This document shows, piece by piece, positions 17,437 to 25,188 of a DNA stretch of 64,000 nt; within the stretch, counting starts at the first letter, position 1, and each line of letters starts with the position of its first letter. A program made the translations under genes and the position numbers. The stretch is taken from assembly GCA_002338565.1 (NCBI GenBank), contig DDIN01000008.1:108569-172568 (forward strand), read 5' to 3'. This DNA is from Hyphomonadaceae bacterium UBA1849 (lineage in GTDB: Bacteria; Pseudomonadota; Alphaproteobacteria; Caulobacterales; Hyphomonadaceae). Below the pieces are notes generated by a model, which did not search any database, was not told where the DNA came from, and was given only the letters and a program-made list of their open reading frames with translations.

Positions 17437-19719
17437 ATGACTGATACCACCGACCTCTCCGCCAAAATCGTCACTGCCATGCAGACCGTCCAGAACCAAT
17501 CGGACGCTGCCGAACATGGCATCAATACCGAAGAATGGGATCGCCTGATCACACGTCTCGGCAGACACCCTAATCTGGTGGAACTGGGCATTTATTCGGT
17601 GATGTGGTCGGAGCACTGTTCTTACAAATCTTCACGCCGTCACCTCTCTAAATTCCCGACGAAGAATGAGTTCGTCATTCAGGGTCCGGGCGAGAATGCT
17701 GGCGTCATCGATATTGGCGACGGTCAGGCGGCCATCTTTAAAATGGAGAGCCACAACCACCCGTCTTACATCGAGCCTTATCAGGGCGCGGCGACAGGTG
17801 TTGGCGGTATCCTGCGCGACGTCTTCACAATGGGTGCGCGCCCGATTGCGCTGGTCAACGCGCTGCGCTTTGGCGAGCCGGGTCACCCGAAAACACGCTC
17901 CCTGGTGGCGGGCGTTGTTCACGGTATTGGCGGCTATGGTAACTGTGTCGGCGTTCCGACTGTTGCGGGTGAAACCCAGTTTGACGCTGGCTATAACGGC
18001 AACATCCTTGTCAACGCTATGGCTGTTGGCCTGGCCGATCAGGACAAGATTTTCTACGCACGCGGCGCAACGCCGGGCAACCCGATCTTCTATGTTGGCT
18101 CCAAAACCGGCCGCGACGGTATTCACGGCGCGACGATGGCGTCTGCAGAATTCTCTGAAGGTGACGAAGAGAAACGCCCAACCGTTCAGGTTGGCGACCC
18201 GTTCACCGAGAAGCTTCTCATCGAAGCCTGCCTTGAGCTGATGGAAACTGACGCCATTCAGGCCATTCAGGATATGGGCGCAGCTGGCCTTACCTCCTCT
18301 TCTGTCGAGATGGCAGACAGTGGCGGCGAGAATGGCGAAGGTATCGGCGTTGAGATGGACCTCGACAAAGTGCCTCAGCGCGAAGAAGGCATGACAGCCT
18401 ACGAAATCATGCTGTCTGAAAGCCAGGAGCGTATGCTCATGGTCCTCAAGCCGGGCAAGGAAGCCGTCGCCAAGGCGATCTTCGACAAATGGGACCTCGA
18501 CGCTGAAGTCATCGGCATGACGACTGACTCCGGTCGTCTGGTACTGAAGCAACACGGCGAAGTCGTCTGCGACATCCCTGTCGCGCCGCTGGCTGACGAC
18601 GCGCCAAACTATGACCGCCCATGGAATGAGCCGCCAAAGCGTGCGCCGTTCGACCTCTCCAAACACGCAGAGCCATCCGACTTCGCAGACGTGCTCCTGA
18701 AGCTCATGTCCTGCCCGGATATGGCGTCCAAGCGCTGGGTCTGGGAACAGTATGACCGCCACGTTATGGGCGACACGGTCGACAGCTCCACCTCTGGCGG
18801 CGACGCGGCCATTGTCCGTATTCACGGCACAAACAAAGCGCTCGCCATCTGTTCAGACTGTAACCCGCACTATGTCGCGGCAGACCCGTTTGAAGGCGGC
18901 AAAGGCGTAGTCGCGGAAGCCTATCGCAACCTTTCAGCGGTTGGCGCAAAACCGATTGCGATTACCGACAACCTAAACTTCGGCAACCCTGAAAAGCCGA
19001 ACACAATGGGCTATATCGTGAAAGCGATTGAGGGCATGGCAGCCGCTTGTGGCGAGCTGAACTTCCCTGTCGTGTCCGGTAACGTCTCTCTCTACAACGA
19101 GACTGACGGCATCGCGATCCCGCCGACACCTGTTGTTGGCGGCGTTGGCCTCATTGAAGACGTGACCAAAGTTGCAACGCTTAAAGGCGCGCAAGCCGGT
19201 GACCGTCTGGTACTGATCAGCGAAACGACGCCTCACCTTGGCGCATCCCTTTATGCGCGCGAGTGGCTCGGCCTGAAGGGCGAAGAGCTCGGCCCACCAC
19301 CGTCAGCTATGCTCGACACTGAAATCGATAATGGCGAGTTCATCCGCAAGCTGATCGGCGAAGGCGTCGTCAACGCAGTGCATGACGTGTCTGATGGCGG
19401 CATTGCGTGTGCGGCAGCTGAAATGGCCCTTGCTGGCGGCGTAGGCGTGTCCTTCTGCGCTCCGGAGCCAGGTGAAGATTCAGAACTCACCCAGCTCTTC
19501 GGTGAGCGCCCTGCAAGCTATCTGATCGCCGTAAGCGACGACCAGCTGGAACAGTGGGATTCAGAAGGCTTCCTGCCATACGTTCTGGGCAAGTTTGAAG
19601 GCGACAGCATCTCAATCGACACAGGCGTCAGCCCGAATGTTGTGAACCACACCGTCACGCTGGAAGCGCTTCGCGACGCGCATGAAGGCTGGATGCCACG
19701 CTATATGGCCGGCGAGTAA
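17437..19719 (+). CDS. purL: Phosphoribosylformylglycinamidine synthase subunit PurL
   Basis: The synthetase subunit of the PurLQS complex in de novo purine synthesis: ATP-dependent transfer of ammonia to FGAR. At 760 residues it is the small type, without the glutaminase domain. The first catalytic region MWSEHCSYKSSR, the ATP/Mg segment (KMESHNHPS) and GDIPVVSGN-type motifs such as FPVVSGNVSLYN are intact. purS and purQ are not adjacent in this window. The start is ATG 17437. Confidence 0.97.
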   Translation: MTDTTDLSAKIVTAMQTVQNQSDAAEHGINTEEWDRLITRLGRHPNLVELGIYSVMWSEHCSYKSSRRHLSKFPTKNEFVIQGPGENAGVIDIGDGQAAIFKMESHNHPSYIEPYQGAATGVGGILRDVFTMGARPIALVNALRFGEPGHPKTRSLVAGVVHGIGGYGNCVGVPTVAGETQFDAGYNGNILVNAMAVGLADQDKIFYARGATPGNPIFYVGSKTGRDGIHGATMASAEFSEGDEEKRPTVQVGDPFTEKLLIEACLELMETDAIQAIQDMGAAGLTSSSVEMADSGGENGEGIGVEMDLDKVPQREEGMTAYEIMLSESQERMLMVLKPGKEAVAKAIFDKWDLDAEVIGMTTDSGRLVLKQHGEVVCDIPVAPLADDAPNYDRPWNEPPKRAPFDLSKHAEPSDFADVLLKLMSCPDMASKRWVWEQYDRHVMGDTVDSSTSGGDAAIVRIHGTNKALAICSDCNPHYVAADPFEGGKGVVAEAYRNLSAVGAKPIAITDNLNFGNPEKPNTMGYIVKAIEGMAAACGELNFPVVSGNVSLYNETDGIAIPPTPVVGGVGLIEDVTKVATLKGAQAGDRLVLISETTPHLGASLYAREWLGLKGEELGPPPSAMLDTEIDNGEFIRKLIGEGVVNAVHDVSDGGIACAAAEMALAGGVGVSFCAPEPGEDSELTQLFGERPASYLIAVSDDQLEQWDSEGFLPYVLGKFEGDSISIDTGVSPNVVNHTVTLEALRDAHEGWMPRYMAGE

Positions 19720-19729
19720 ACCTCGCCAG

Positions 19730-20362
19730 CTAGAGCACTTCTGCAGCCGGCTTTTGCGCGTCTTTAGCGCGCTTGAAAGCCGGTCGTACACTCATCCTGT
19801 CCCAATAGGTCTGCAGCGTGTCTGGTAGTGGCTTCAGGATATCCAGCGCCTGCGCCAGCAACAGCGCATAAGTCACAGACACATCCGCCGCCGTGAACCG
19901 GTCCGCCGCGACATATTCATGACTGGCAAGACGCGTCTCGAGAGCCGTCAGACGCCCCAGAAACCATTTCGCATAGGCTTCTGCGACAACAGGTTGGCGC
20001 CGCTCTTCCGGCTCAAGGCGGGTATATCTCAGCACCAACGTTTGCGGGAAGGTCAACGTCGCCTCGCCATAGTGGAGCGCATTGAGATAGGCGCCGAATT
20101 CCGGCTCATCCGGCCCCACATGCAGCTCTTTCGGCCCATACTTCGCCGCCAGATATTCGCAGATCGCCGCAGACTCCGTCATGCGCGTATCACCATCGAT
20201 CAGCAGCGGAATCGTGCCGAGCGGGTTCTCTTCCAGATATTCAGGCTTCTTCCAACGCGGCGGAAACGGGAGCAGCTCCAGCTCATAGTCCAACCCGCAT
20301 TCTTCCAGCATCCAGAGCGCCCGGAATGAGCGTGCATCGCGGCAGTGATAAAGCCTGATCAT
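19730..20362 (-). CDS. Glutathione S-transferase
   Basis: A 210-residue cytoplasmic GST: a thioredoxin-like N-terminal domain (MIRLYHCRDARSFRALWML, then GTIPLLIDGDTRMTESAAI with the cis-Pro and glutathione-binding Glu-Ser) and an all-helical C-terminal domain (RFTAADVSVTYAL). I start at ATG 20362, preceded by GGGAGGA. A longer frame reaching 20497 would add 45 residues that do not fit the fold and would nearly meet the divergent lipoprotein gene. Confidence 0.92.
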   Translation of the reverse strand: MIRLYHCRDARSFRALWMLEECGLDYELELLPFPPRWKKPEYLEENPLGTIPLLIDGDTRMTESAAICEYLAAKYGPKELHVGPDEPEFGAYLNALHYGEATLTFPQTLVLRYTRLEPEERRQPVVAEAYAKWFLGRLTALETRLASHEYVAADRFTAADVSVTYALLLAQALDILKPLPDTLQTYWDRMSVRPAFKRAKDAQKPAAEVL

Positions 20363-20508
20363 GGTGTTCCTCCCGTTTTTCTTCATGGGGCCACGGAAAG
20401 CGCGCCGTCGCAACACTATCCTAGCGTCACTCAACTCTTGCACGCATGCACACTCCTGCTCATACTCGACTACATAAATGAGGGGAGACACCCCCAAGGG
20501 AGGACATT

Positions 20509-21813
20509 ATGAATACCAGATTGCTCGGCGGCGTCGCGCTCGCCGCTATGCTTGCTGTCACGGCCTGTTCCCAGTCAGAGCCGGCTGCGCCAGAGCCAGA
20601 AACTCACGCCGAAACAGAAACCGCCACGCCGCCATCCGGTCGTGTGCATGGCGTAGACACGGTCGTGCCGGAAAGCGTCAGCTTTGCGTCCGACCGCCTT
20701 GCCGCACTGGACGCTGACTATCAGGCGCTCGTCGATGAAGGAAAGCTGGCAGGCTATGTCTGGCTGGTGTCGCGTCACGGCCAGATCGCGGACTTCTACA
20801 CCTATGGCGTCACCAATTACGACACACAGGCGCCGATGCGGCACGATACGATTTTCCGTATCGCGTCCATGACCAAGCCTGTCACGGGTGTTGCCATGAT
20901 GATGCTGTATGAGGACGGGCTCTGGCAGATGGATGATCCTGTGTCCGACTATATTCCGGAGTTTGCAGACCTCGTCGTCGCCACCGAAGATGGCGGCACA
21001 GAACCAATGGCCAGCCCGATGACCATGGCACAGCTCATGTCTCACTCGGCAGGCTTTGGCGTTTCAGCGACCTATTCCGATGCCAACCTTCAGGAAACCG
21101 ATCTGCAAGGGATGATCGACACGCTGGCTGAGCTCCCGCTTGTCACACAGCCCGGGACGGCCTGGGATTACGGCCCGAGCGTGAACGTGCAGGGCTATAT
21201 CGTCGAGCAACTCTCCGGCATGACGCTGGAAGAGTTCTTTGAAACCCGCATTTTCGAGCCGCTTGGCATGGATGACACCGGCTTCTGGGTTCCAGCTGGC
21301 CAGCAGGAACGTGTGACGCGTATCTTCGATTACGCAGACGACGGCTCGCTCTTCATGATGGATGAGCGCGCGCAGAATGAGAGCCCGCAATTCCTGTCCG
21401 GTAGCGGCGGCCTGTTCTCTACCCCGCTCGACTATTGGGCCTTCACACAGATGCTGCAGGGCGAAGGCGAATATAATGGCGCACGCCTACTCCAGCCGGA
21501 AACCGTCGAGCTGATGCGGCAGAACGTGCTGGATGACGGTGTGCCGGTCGACCTTTACGGTCCGGATATGCCGGGCATTGGCTTCGGCATGGATTTCGCC
21601 GTGGTGATGGATGAAAACATTGCTGACGGATCGCAAAGCACTGGCTCATATTACTGGGGCGGCTTCTTCGGCACGAGCTTCTGGATCGATCCGGTTGAAG
21701 ATCTCGTCTTCGTGGCGATGATCCAGAACAATAACGGCTCCAACCCGTATCGCGGCACACCGCCTCTGCGCGAAATGGCCGTTGAAGCCGTCTATGAGGC
21801 GCTTGAAGAGTAA
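20509..21813 (+). CDS. Serine hydrolase lipoprotein (beta-lactamase/EstB family)
   Basis: A 434-residue exported lipoprotein with lipobox AVTAC. The class C beta-lactamase/esterase fold is shown by the S-x-x-K motif (RIASMTKPVTG), a Y-x-S/N-type element (WDYGPSVNVQGY), GGLFSTPLDYWAF and a C-terminal YYWGGFFGTSFWIDP in place of the KTG box. Such enzymes act as esterases or peptidases. ATG 20509 is preceded by AAGGGAGGA. Sequence 21824-21868 after the stop can form a hairpin. Confidence 0.92.
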   Translation: MNTRLLGGVALAAMLAVTACSQSEPAAPEPETHAETETATPPSGRVHGVDTVVPESVSFASDRLAALDADYQALVDEGKLAGYVWLVSRHGQIADFYTYGVTNYDTQAPMRHDTIFRIASMTKPVTGVAMMMLYEDGLWQMDDPVSDYIPEFADLVVATEDGGTEPMASPMTMAQLMSHSAGFGVSATYSDANLQETDLQGMIDTLAELPLVTQPGTAWDYGPSVNVQGYIVEQLSGMTLEEFFETRIFEPLGMDDTGFWVPAGQQERVTRIFDYADDGSLFMMDERAQNESPQFLSGSGGLFSTPLDYWAFTQMLQGEGEYNGARLLQPETVELMRQNVLDDGVPVDLYGPDMPGIGFGMDFAVVMDENIADGSQSTGSYYWGGFFGTSFWIDPVEDLVFVAMIQNNNGSNPYRGTPPLREMAVEAVYEALEE

Positions 21814-21823
21814 AACCTCTGTC

Positions 21824-21868
21824 AGCGGCGCGGATCACAGTTTTGTTAGAAATTGGAACCGCGCCGCT
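21824..21868 (+). terminator. Long-loop inverted repeat after the serine hydrolase gene
   Basis: AGCGGCGCGG and CCGCGCCGCT are perfect 10-base complements with a 25-base loop. No T-tract follows, so it may be a Rho-dependent or mRNA-stabilising hairpin rather than an intrinsic terminator. Confidence 0.4.
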
Positions 21869-21921
21869 CACCAGACTATCTTTCTGTAGAGTTTCACTGA
21901 TCTCACACGGAAAGGCCCCGA

Positions 21922-23019
21922 ATGACCTCCAGTTTTCGAACCCTCGCCCTCACAACAGCCCTTGGCGCAGCGCTCTCCGCAACCGCATTTGCAGATGACC
22001 ACACCGAAGCCTTTGAGGTGACAGGCAGTGACGGCGTCACGCTGAACGCAGAGCCGCTGGAAAGCTTCGAAAACCCGTGGGCCATGACCTTCCTGCCGGA
22101 TGGCCACGCGCTGGTGACAGAACAGGGCGGCCTTGGTGACATTATCATCCACCCGGACTTTGCCGAGAATAGCCAGGTCTTCCTCTCTTATGTCGCGCGC
22201 GACCCGCAAAATGACGAACTGAGCGGCGCTGTCGTAGAGCGCGCAGAACTCGTTGAAACTGACACTGGTTTTGAACTGGCCGAGCGCACAATCATCTGGG
22301 AGCAATCACCGATGATGCGCGGCAATGGTCACTATTCCCACCGCCTCGCGGTCGCACCGGACGGCAATCTGATCATCACCTCCGGCGACAGACAGCACTT
22401 CACACCTGCGCAGAACATGTCGATGAGTCTGGGCAAGACGATCCGCATCACGACGGATGGCGAGCCGCTTGAAGACAACCCGTTCTATGGTGAAGGCGGC
22501 GTCGCAGATACCATCTGGTCGCTCGGCCACCGCAATATGCTGGGCATTGATTTTGACGCTCAGGGCCGGATGTGGGTGCAGGAAATGGGCCCGCGCCATG
22601 GTGACGAGCTGAACCTTGTGCATCGCGCGGAAAATTACGGCTATCCGGTCGTTTCTGAAGGCGACCATTATAACGGCACCGAAATTCCGGATCATGCCGA
22701 CATCCCGATCTACTCAGCACCGATTGTATCCTGGGTGCCAGCGATCAGCCCGGCAGGCCTGATTGTCTATAATGGAGAACTGTTCGCCGACTGGACCGGT
22801 GACATCTTTATCGGCGGCCTCTCATCTCAGGCGCTGGTTCGCGTTGAGATTACCGACGAAACGAACGAGCGCGGCCGCTCCAGCACGACCGGCGAAGAGG
22901 CAGGCCGGTATGAATGGGAAGAGCGCATCCGCGAAGTCGAAGAAGGCCCTGATGGCGCGATCTACGTTCTGGAAGATGAAGAAGGCGGACGCCTGATCCG
23001 CCTGACACCCGCCGGATAA
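21922..23019 (+). CDS. PQQ-dependent aldose sugar dehydrogenase-like (YliI family), with an internal deletion
   Basis: A 365-residue periplasmic beta-propeller with signal peptide (ALTTALGAALSATAFA). Typical elements are GDR after HRLAVAPDGNLIITSG, SLGHRNMLGIDFDAQG, EMGPRHGDELNLV and NYGYPVVSEG. Family members oxidise aldoses with PQQ. In the first blade, HALVTE runs directly into QGGLGDIIIHPDF; homologues have about 30 residues there, including a strand between the TE and GQGG motifs. This looks like an exact in-frame loss at about 22113-22130. Activity may be affected. Confidence 0.85.
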   Translation: MTSSFRTLALTTALGAALSATAFADDHTEAFEVTGSDGVTLNAEPLESFENPWAMTFLPDGHALVTEQGGLGDIIIHPDFAENSQVFLSYVARDPQNDELSGAVVERAELVETDTGFELAERTIIWEQSPMMRGNGHYSHRLAVAPDGNLIITSGDRQHFTPAQNMSMSLGKTIRITTDGEPLEDNPFYGEGGVADTIWSLGHRNMLGIDFDAQGRMWVQEMGPRHGDELNLVHRAENYGYPVVSEGDHYNGTEIPDHADIPIYSAPIVSWVPAISPAGLIVYNGELFADWTGDIFIGGLSSQALVRVEITDETNERGRSSTTGEEAGRYEWEERIREVEEGPDGAIYVLEDEEGGRLIRLTPAG

Positions 23020-23022
23020 AAC

Positions 23023-23049
23023 AAAAGCCCCGCTTCGGCGGGGCTTTTT
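23023..23049. terminator. Strong UUCG-tetraloop terminator
   Basis: AAAAGCCCCGC, TTCG and GCGGGGCTTTTT form an 11-pair stem with a stable tetraloop, followed by T-tracts on both strands. It serves the sugar dehydrogenase gene and the convergent GST-like gene. Confidence 0.92.
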
Positions 23050-23058
23050 CGTTTCGAG

Positions 23059-23829
23059 CTATAGTGAGAGCGGCGTTTCCAAATGGCGCGCATACATCAT
23101 GTCGCGGTGCTTTAAGAGGATCGGATCAAGCGCGGCATCCGTCGAAGGGTCAGATGAACTGAAAGCGAGACGTGTACGCTCTCGCATCGCGCAGAACTCT
23201 TCGGGCAATGGCTTGAACATAGCCATGACAGCGGCGCTATAGAAGTCGATACAGCTTGGCGCGTTGCCGAGATAATAGTCCGAGCCGGCCTCCTCCTGCA
23301 CACGCAGCTGGTTGGCAAACATGAGAAGCAGGTCCGTCACACGCTGAGACGCGGCTTCGCCTTCGGCTTCAGAATACCCGTATTTAGCGGCCAGATAGTC
23401 TGCTGCAGGTCCAACAAACCCGCCCTGTCCTGTCAGCCCCATATGCACCATTTGAAGTCGGCGCATATCAGCAAGACCTCCCTGCCCCATCAGCTCATGC
23501 GAGAGGCCGATCGCCAGCGCGCGGTCACGCGTTGCCAGCGGCAGCACAGATGGCTCCGGTGCCAGCTTCTCGGCCAGCATCAGAATATCCACCCAGCCAT
23601 GACGTGGCGGTTCGTTATTATACATAACCACAGGCGCGCTCTGGCTGCCGGTCCAGCCTGTCTGCGCCTCATCTGCCGGTGTCAGGCGCACAGCCAGCCA
23701 GTCTATGCCTTTGAAATACAGAAGCCCCTTGGCCGCCTCACCCCACGGGCTTGGCACTTCGGACACAACAGTCATCCGCAGGCCGGACGCCTTAATGGCT
23801 GCGTCTGTTTCAACATACTTCACCGGCAT
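23059..23829 (-). CDS. Glutathione S-transferase-like protein
   Basis: A 256-residue protein with a GST-like layout: a thioredoxin-like first part (LRMTVVSEVPSPWGEAAKGLLYFKGI, then SAPVVMYNNEPPRHGWVDIL) and a helical C-terminal domain (RVTDLLLMFANQL, CIDFYSAAVMAMF). It lacks the canonical N-terminal Cys or Ser motif, so catalysis by the usual route is doubtful. ATG 23829 follows GAAGGGA; a longer frame to 23877 is less likely. Confidence 0.75.
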   Translation of the reverse strand: MPVKYVETDAAIKASGLRMTVVSEVPSPWGEAAKGLLYFKGIDWLAVRLTPADEAQTGWTGSQSAPVVMYNNEPPRHGWVDILMLAEKLAPEPSVLPLATRDRALAIGLSHELMGQGGLADMRRLQMVHMGLTGQGGFVGPAADYLAAKYGYSEAEGEAASQRVTDLLLMFANQLRVQEEAGSDYYLGNAPSCIDFYSAAVMAMFKPLPEEFCAMRERTRLAFSSSDPSTDAALDPILLKHRDMMYARHLETPLSL

Positions 23830-23891
23830 GGGGTGTCCCTTCGCATTATTCTCTGCGCACACTAGCGAGGCGCGCATGGATTGTTAGCCCC

Positions 23892-23926
23892 AAAAAGAAA
23901 AACCCCTGACGCGGCGACGTCAGGGG
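23892..23926 (-). terminator. Rho-independent terminator of the barrel gene
   Basis: On the minus strand CCCCTGACG and CGTCAGGGG form a nine-pair stem, followed by TTTTTCTTTTTG. It lies 24 bases after the stop of the outer membrane protein gene. Confidence 0.88.
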
Positions 23927-23949
23927 CTCTTCCCGATGCTTCAGGTCGA

Positions 23950-24567
23950 TTAGAACTGGTAACCGACACCAAGCATGACACCATCTGTGTCTGTCTCCTC
24001 GAAGGAGTAATAGGTGTAGTCACCCTTCAGATACCAGCTGTCTGTCAGGTCATACTGGAGACCTGCACCAACGGCCGGGCCTTCACTAGAGTCCTCAATG
24101 CTCGCCAGTGTTGTGCCACCTGGTGTCTGCACTTCGGCATCAATGTCGATATAGGCGTAACCGGCACGGGCATAGGCGCTCAGGCGCTCTGTGACCGGCA
24201 CGTCAGCGCGGCCATAAATACCGACCAGATAGTTCATCTGAACGTCGCCAGCGGCAGCAATCGTGTCTTCGAAGTCGCCATCATTATTGTCGTCGAGGTT
24301 AAACTCGTCTTCGTCGACATTATAGTCGAACTCGCCATCATCGACGCCTGAAGAGAGCTCACCCTCTACAGAGAACCAGTCATTGAACTGGTAACCAGTG
24401 CGGGCTGTAATGCCGTTCGTGTCGACGCCCTGTTCAGCACCGTCCGGCTTAATATCGAGATACTGGTAACCACCTTCTGCGTAGAAGCCGGTGTCCTGAG
24501 CTGCGGCTGTCTGTGCGCCAAATGCCAGACCCGAAATCGCAGTCGCTGCAAGCAATGCCTTGATCAT
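23950..24567 (-). CDS. Outer membrane beta-barrel protein (OmpX/OmpA-barrel type)
   Basis: A 205-residue protein with signal peptide (ALLAATAISGLAFGAQTAAAQ), alternating amphipathic strands (GFYAEGGYQYLDI, AYARAGYAYIDID, WYLKGDYTYYSF) and a C-terminal Phe (LGVGYQF), as needed for BAM-mediated insertion. This fits an eight-strand porin-family barrel. One predicted surface loop is very acidic (DGEFDYNVDEDEFNLDDNND) and could bind divalent cations. ATG 24567 follows AGGAG. The upstream stress-type promoter suggests induction under general stress. Confidence 0.88.
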   Translation of the reverse strand: MIKALLAATAISGLAFGAQTAAAQDTGFYAEGGYQYLDIKPDGAEQGVDTNGITARTGYQFNDWFSVEGELSSGVDDGEFDYNVDEDEFNLDDNNDGDFEDTIAAAGDVQMNYLVGIYGRADVPVTERLSAYARAGYAYIDIDAEVQTPGGTTLASIEDSSEGPAVGAGLQYDLTDSWYLKGDYTYYSFEETDTDGVMLGVGYQF

Positions 24568-24618
24568 AATAAACTCCTGTCAGTTGCTTGTCGCCAATAG
24601 CGGCGAGATGACAGGGAC

Positions 24619-24644
24619 AACGAGCGCCGGATAAAGGCCGTTCC
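24619..24644 (-). promoter_or_regulatory. EcfG (sigma-T)-type promoter of the barrel gene
   Basis: The minus strand reads GGAAC, 17 bases, CGTT, which is the consensus of the alphaproteobacterial general stress sigma factor EcfG. It ends 52 bases before the barrel start codon, giving a leader of roughly 45 bases. Confidence 0.7.
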
Positions 24645-24927
24645 AATGACTTTTTATCCATGTTTTGGCGTCGCAATTGAGCAACGGTTCCGTCAAATTT
24701 ACAGCCGCGCAAACCGCCAATAATACGCTGAAATGTTTAACTAATTTCTGTCCGCCACAGTGTCGACACAGAAAGACAGAATTGCTGCCTTCTCCAATAT
24801 TACGGAGACTTCATGTCCGGACGCATCAATGCACCGACTGCACAATAAAACACCGCATCCGGACAAAATAAGGACAATCATCCAAGCAAATCCGTATTTC
24901 GGGCAAATATTTGTAGTACAGCGTCAA

Positions 24928-24955
24928 TTGACCATTAATTGTGTCCTGATATAGT
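24928..24955 (+). promoter_or_regulatory. Sigma70-like promoter of a candidate small RNA
   Basis: TTGACC at 24928-24933 and TATAGT at 24950-24955 are separated by 16 bases, each one mismatch or so from consensus. Transcription would start near 24962. No protein gene follows before the terminator at 24995-25043. Confidence 0.55.
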
Positions 24956-24961
24956 CATTGG

Positions 24962-25043
24962 ATAGAACGCGTTTCCCCAACGCTGAACTTTTACACGCTG
25001 ATTGGTCCCCGATCCGGGAAAAACCGATCAGCGTTTTTATTTT
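24962..25043 (+). ncRNA. Candidate small RNA of ~82 nt with C-rich loops
   Basis: The stretch between the promoter and the terminator predicts a two-hairpin RNA. The first hairpin is GCGTT, loop TCCCC, AACGC (24969-24983). The second is the terminator, a 12-pair stem whose loop begins with CCCC. The C-rich loops would suit base-pairing with purine-rich Shine-Dalgarno regions, as in several alphaproteobacterial trans-acting RNAs. I do not recognise a known family. It could instead be the 5' region of an attenuated transcript, but no gene is terminated here. Confidence 0.55.
24995..25043 (+). terminator. Strong orphan terminator
   Basis: ACGCTGATTGGT and ACCGATCAGCGT form a 12-pair stem (one G-U) with a 16-base loop, followed by TTTTATTTT. 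It lies 146 bases before the M2 peptidase gene, and the nearest upstream gene is on the other strand, so it must end a non-annotated transcript. Confidence 0.88.
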
Positions 25044-25188
25044 CCAGATCAAATAATCTGTGCTGCCTGTTGGGCGATGCGCGCAATCAACTGCCATCTT
25101 TCTTTGCAGACAGGGCAAAGTTTCTCAGTCAATCTCTTGACCAGATGGCGTGAGTGACGCTTCTTTCTCCGCACATTGGAGGATTACC

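Noticed and set aside
17632..18825. 397-codon frame antisense to purL
   Set aside because: Shadow of the strongly coding purL frame; composition rich in His/Arg/Val with no domain, typical of antisense open frames in G+C-rich genes.
24665..24954. Two short plus-strand frames upstream of the small RNA (68 and 64 codons)
   Set aside because: No ribosome-binding sites and no protein-like composition. The first starts inside the barrel gene's promoter region, and both end before the mapped promoter of the candidate RNA.
25150..25188. Upstream GTG start for the M2 peptidase
   Set aside because: It would place 13 residues before a complete lipoprotein signal sequence, while ATG 25189 has a good GGAGG at the right distance.
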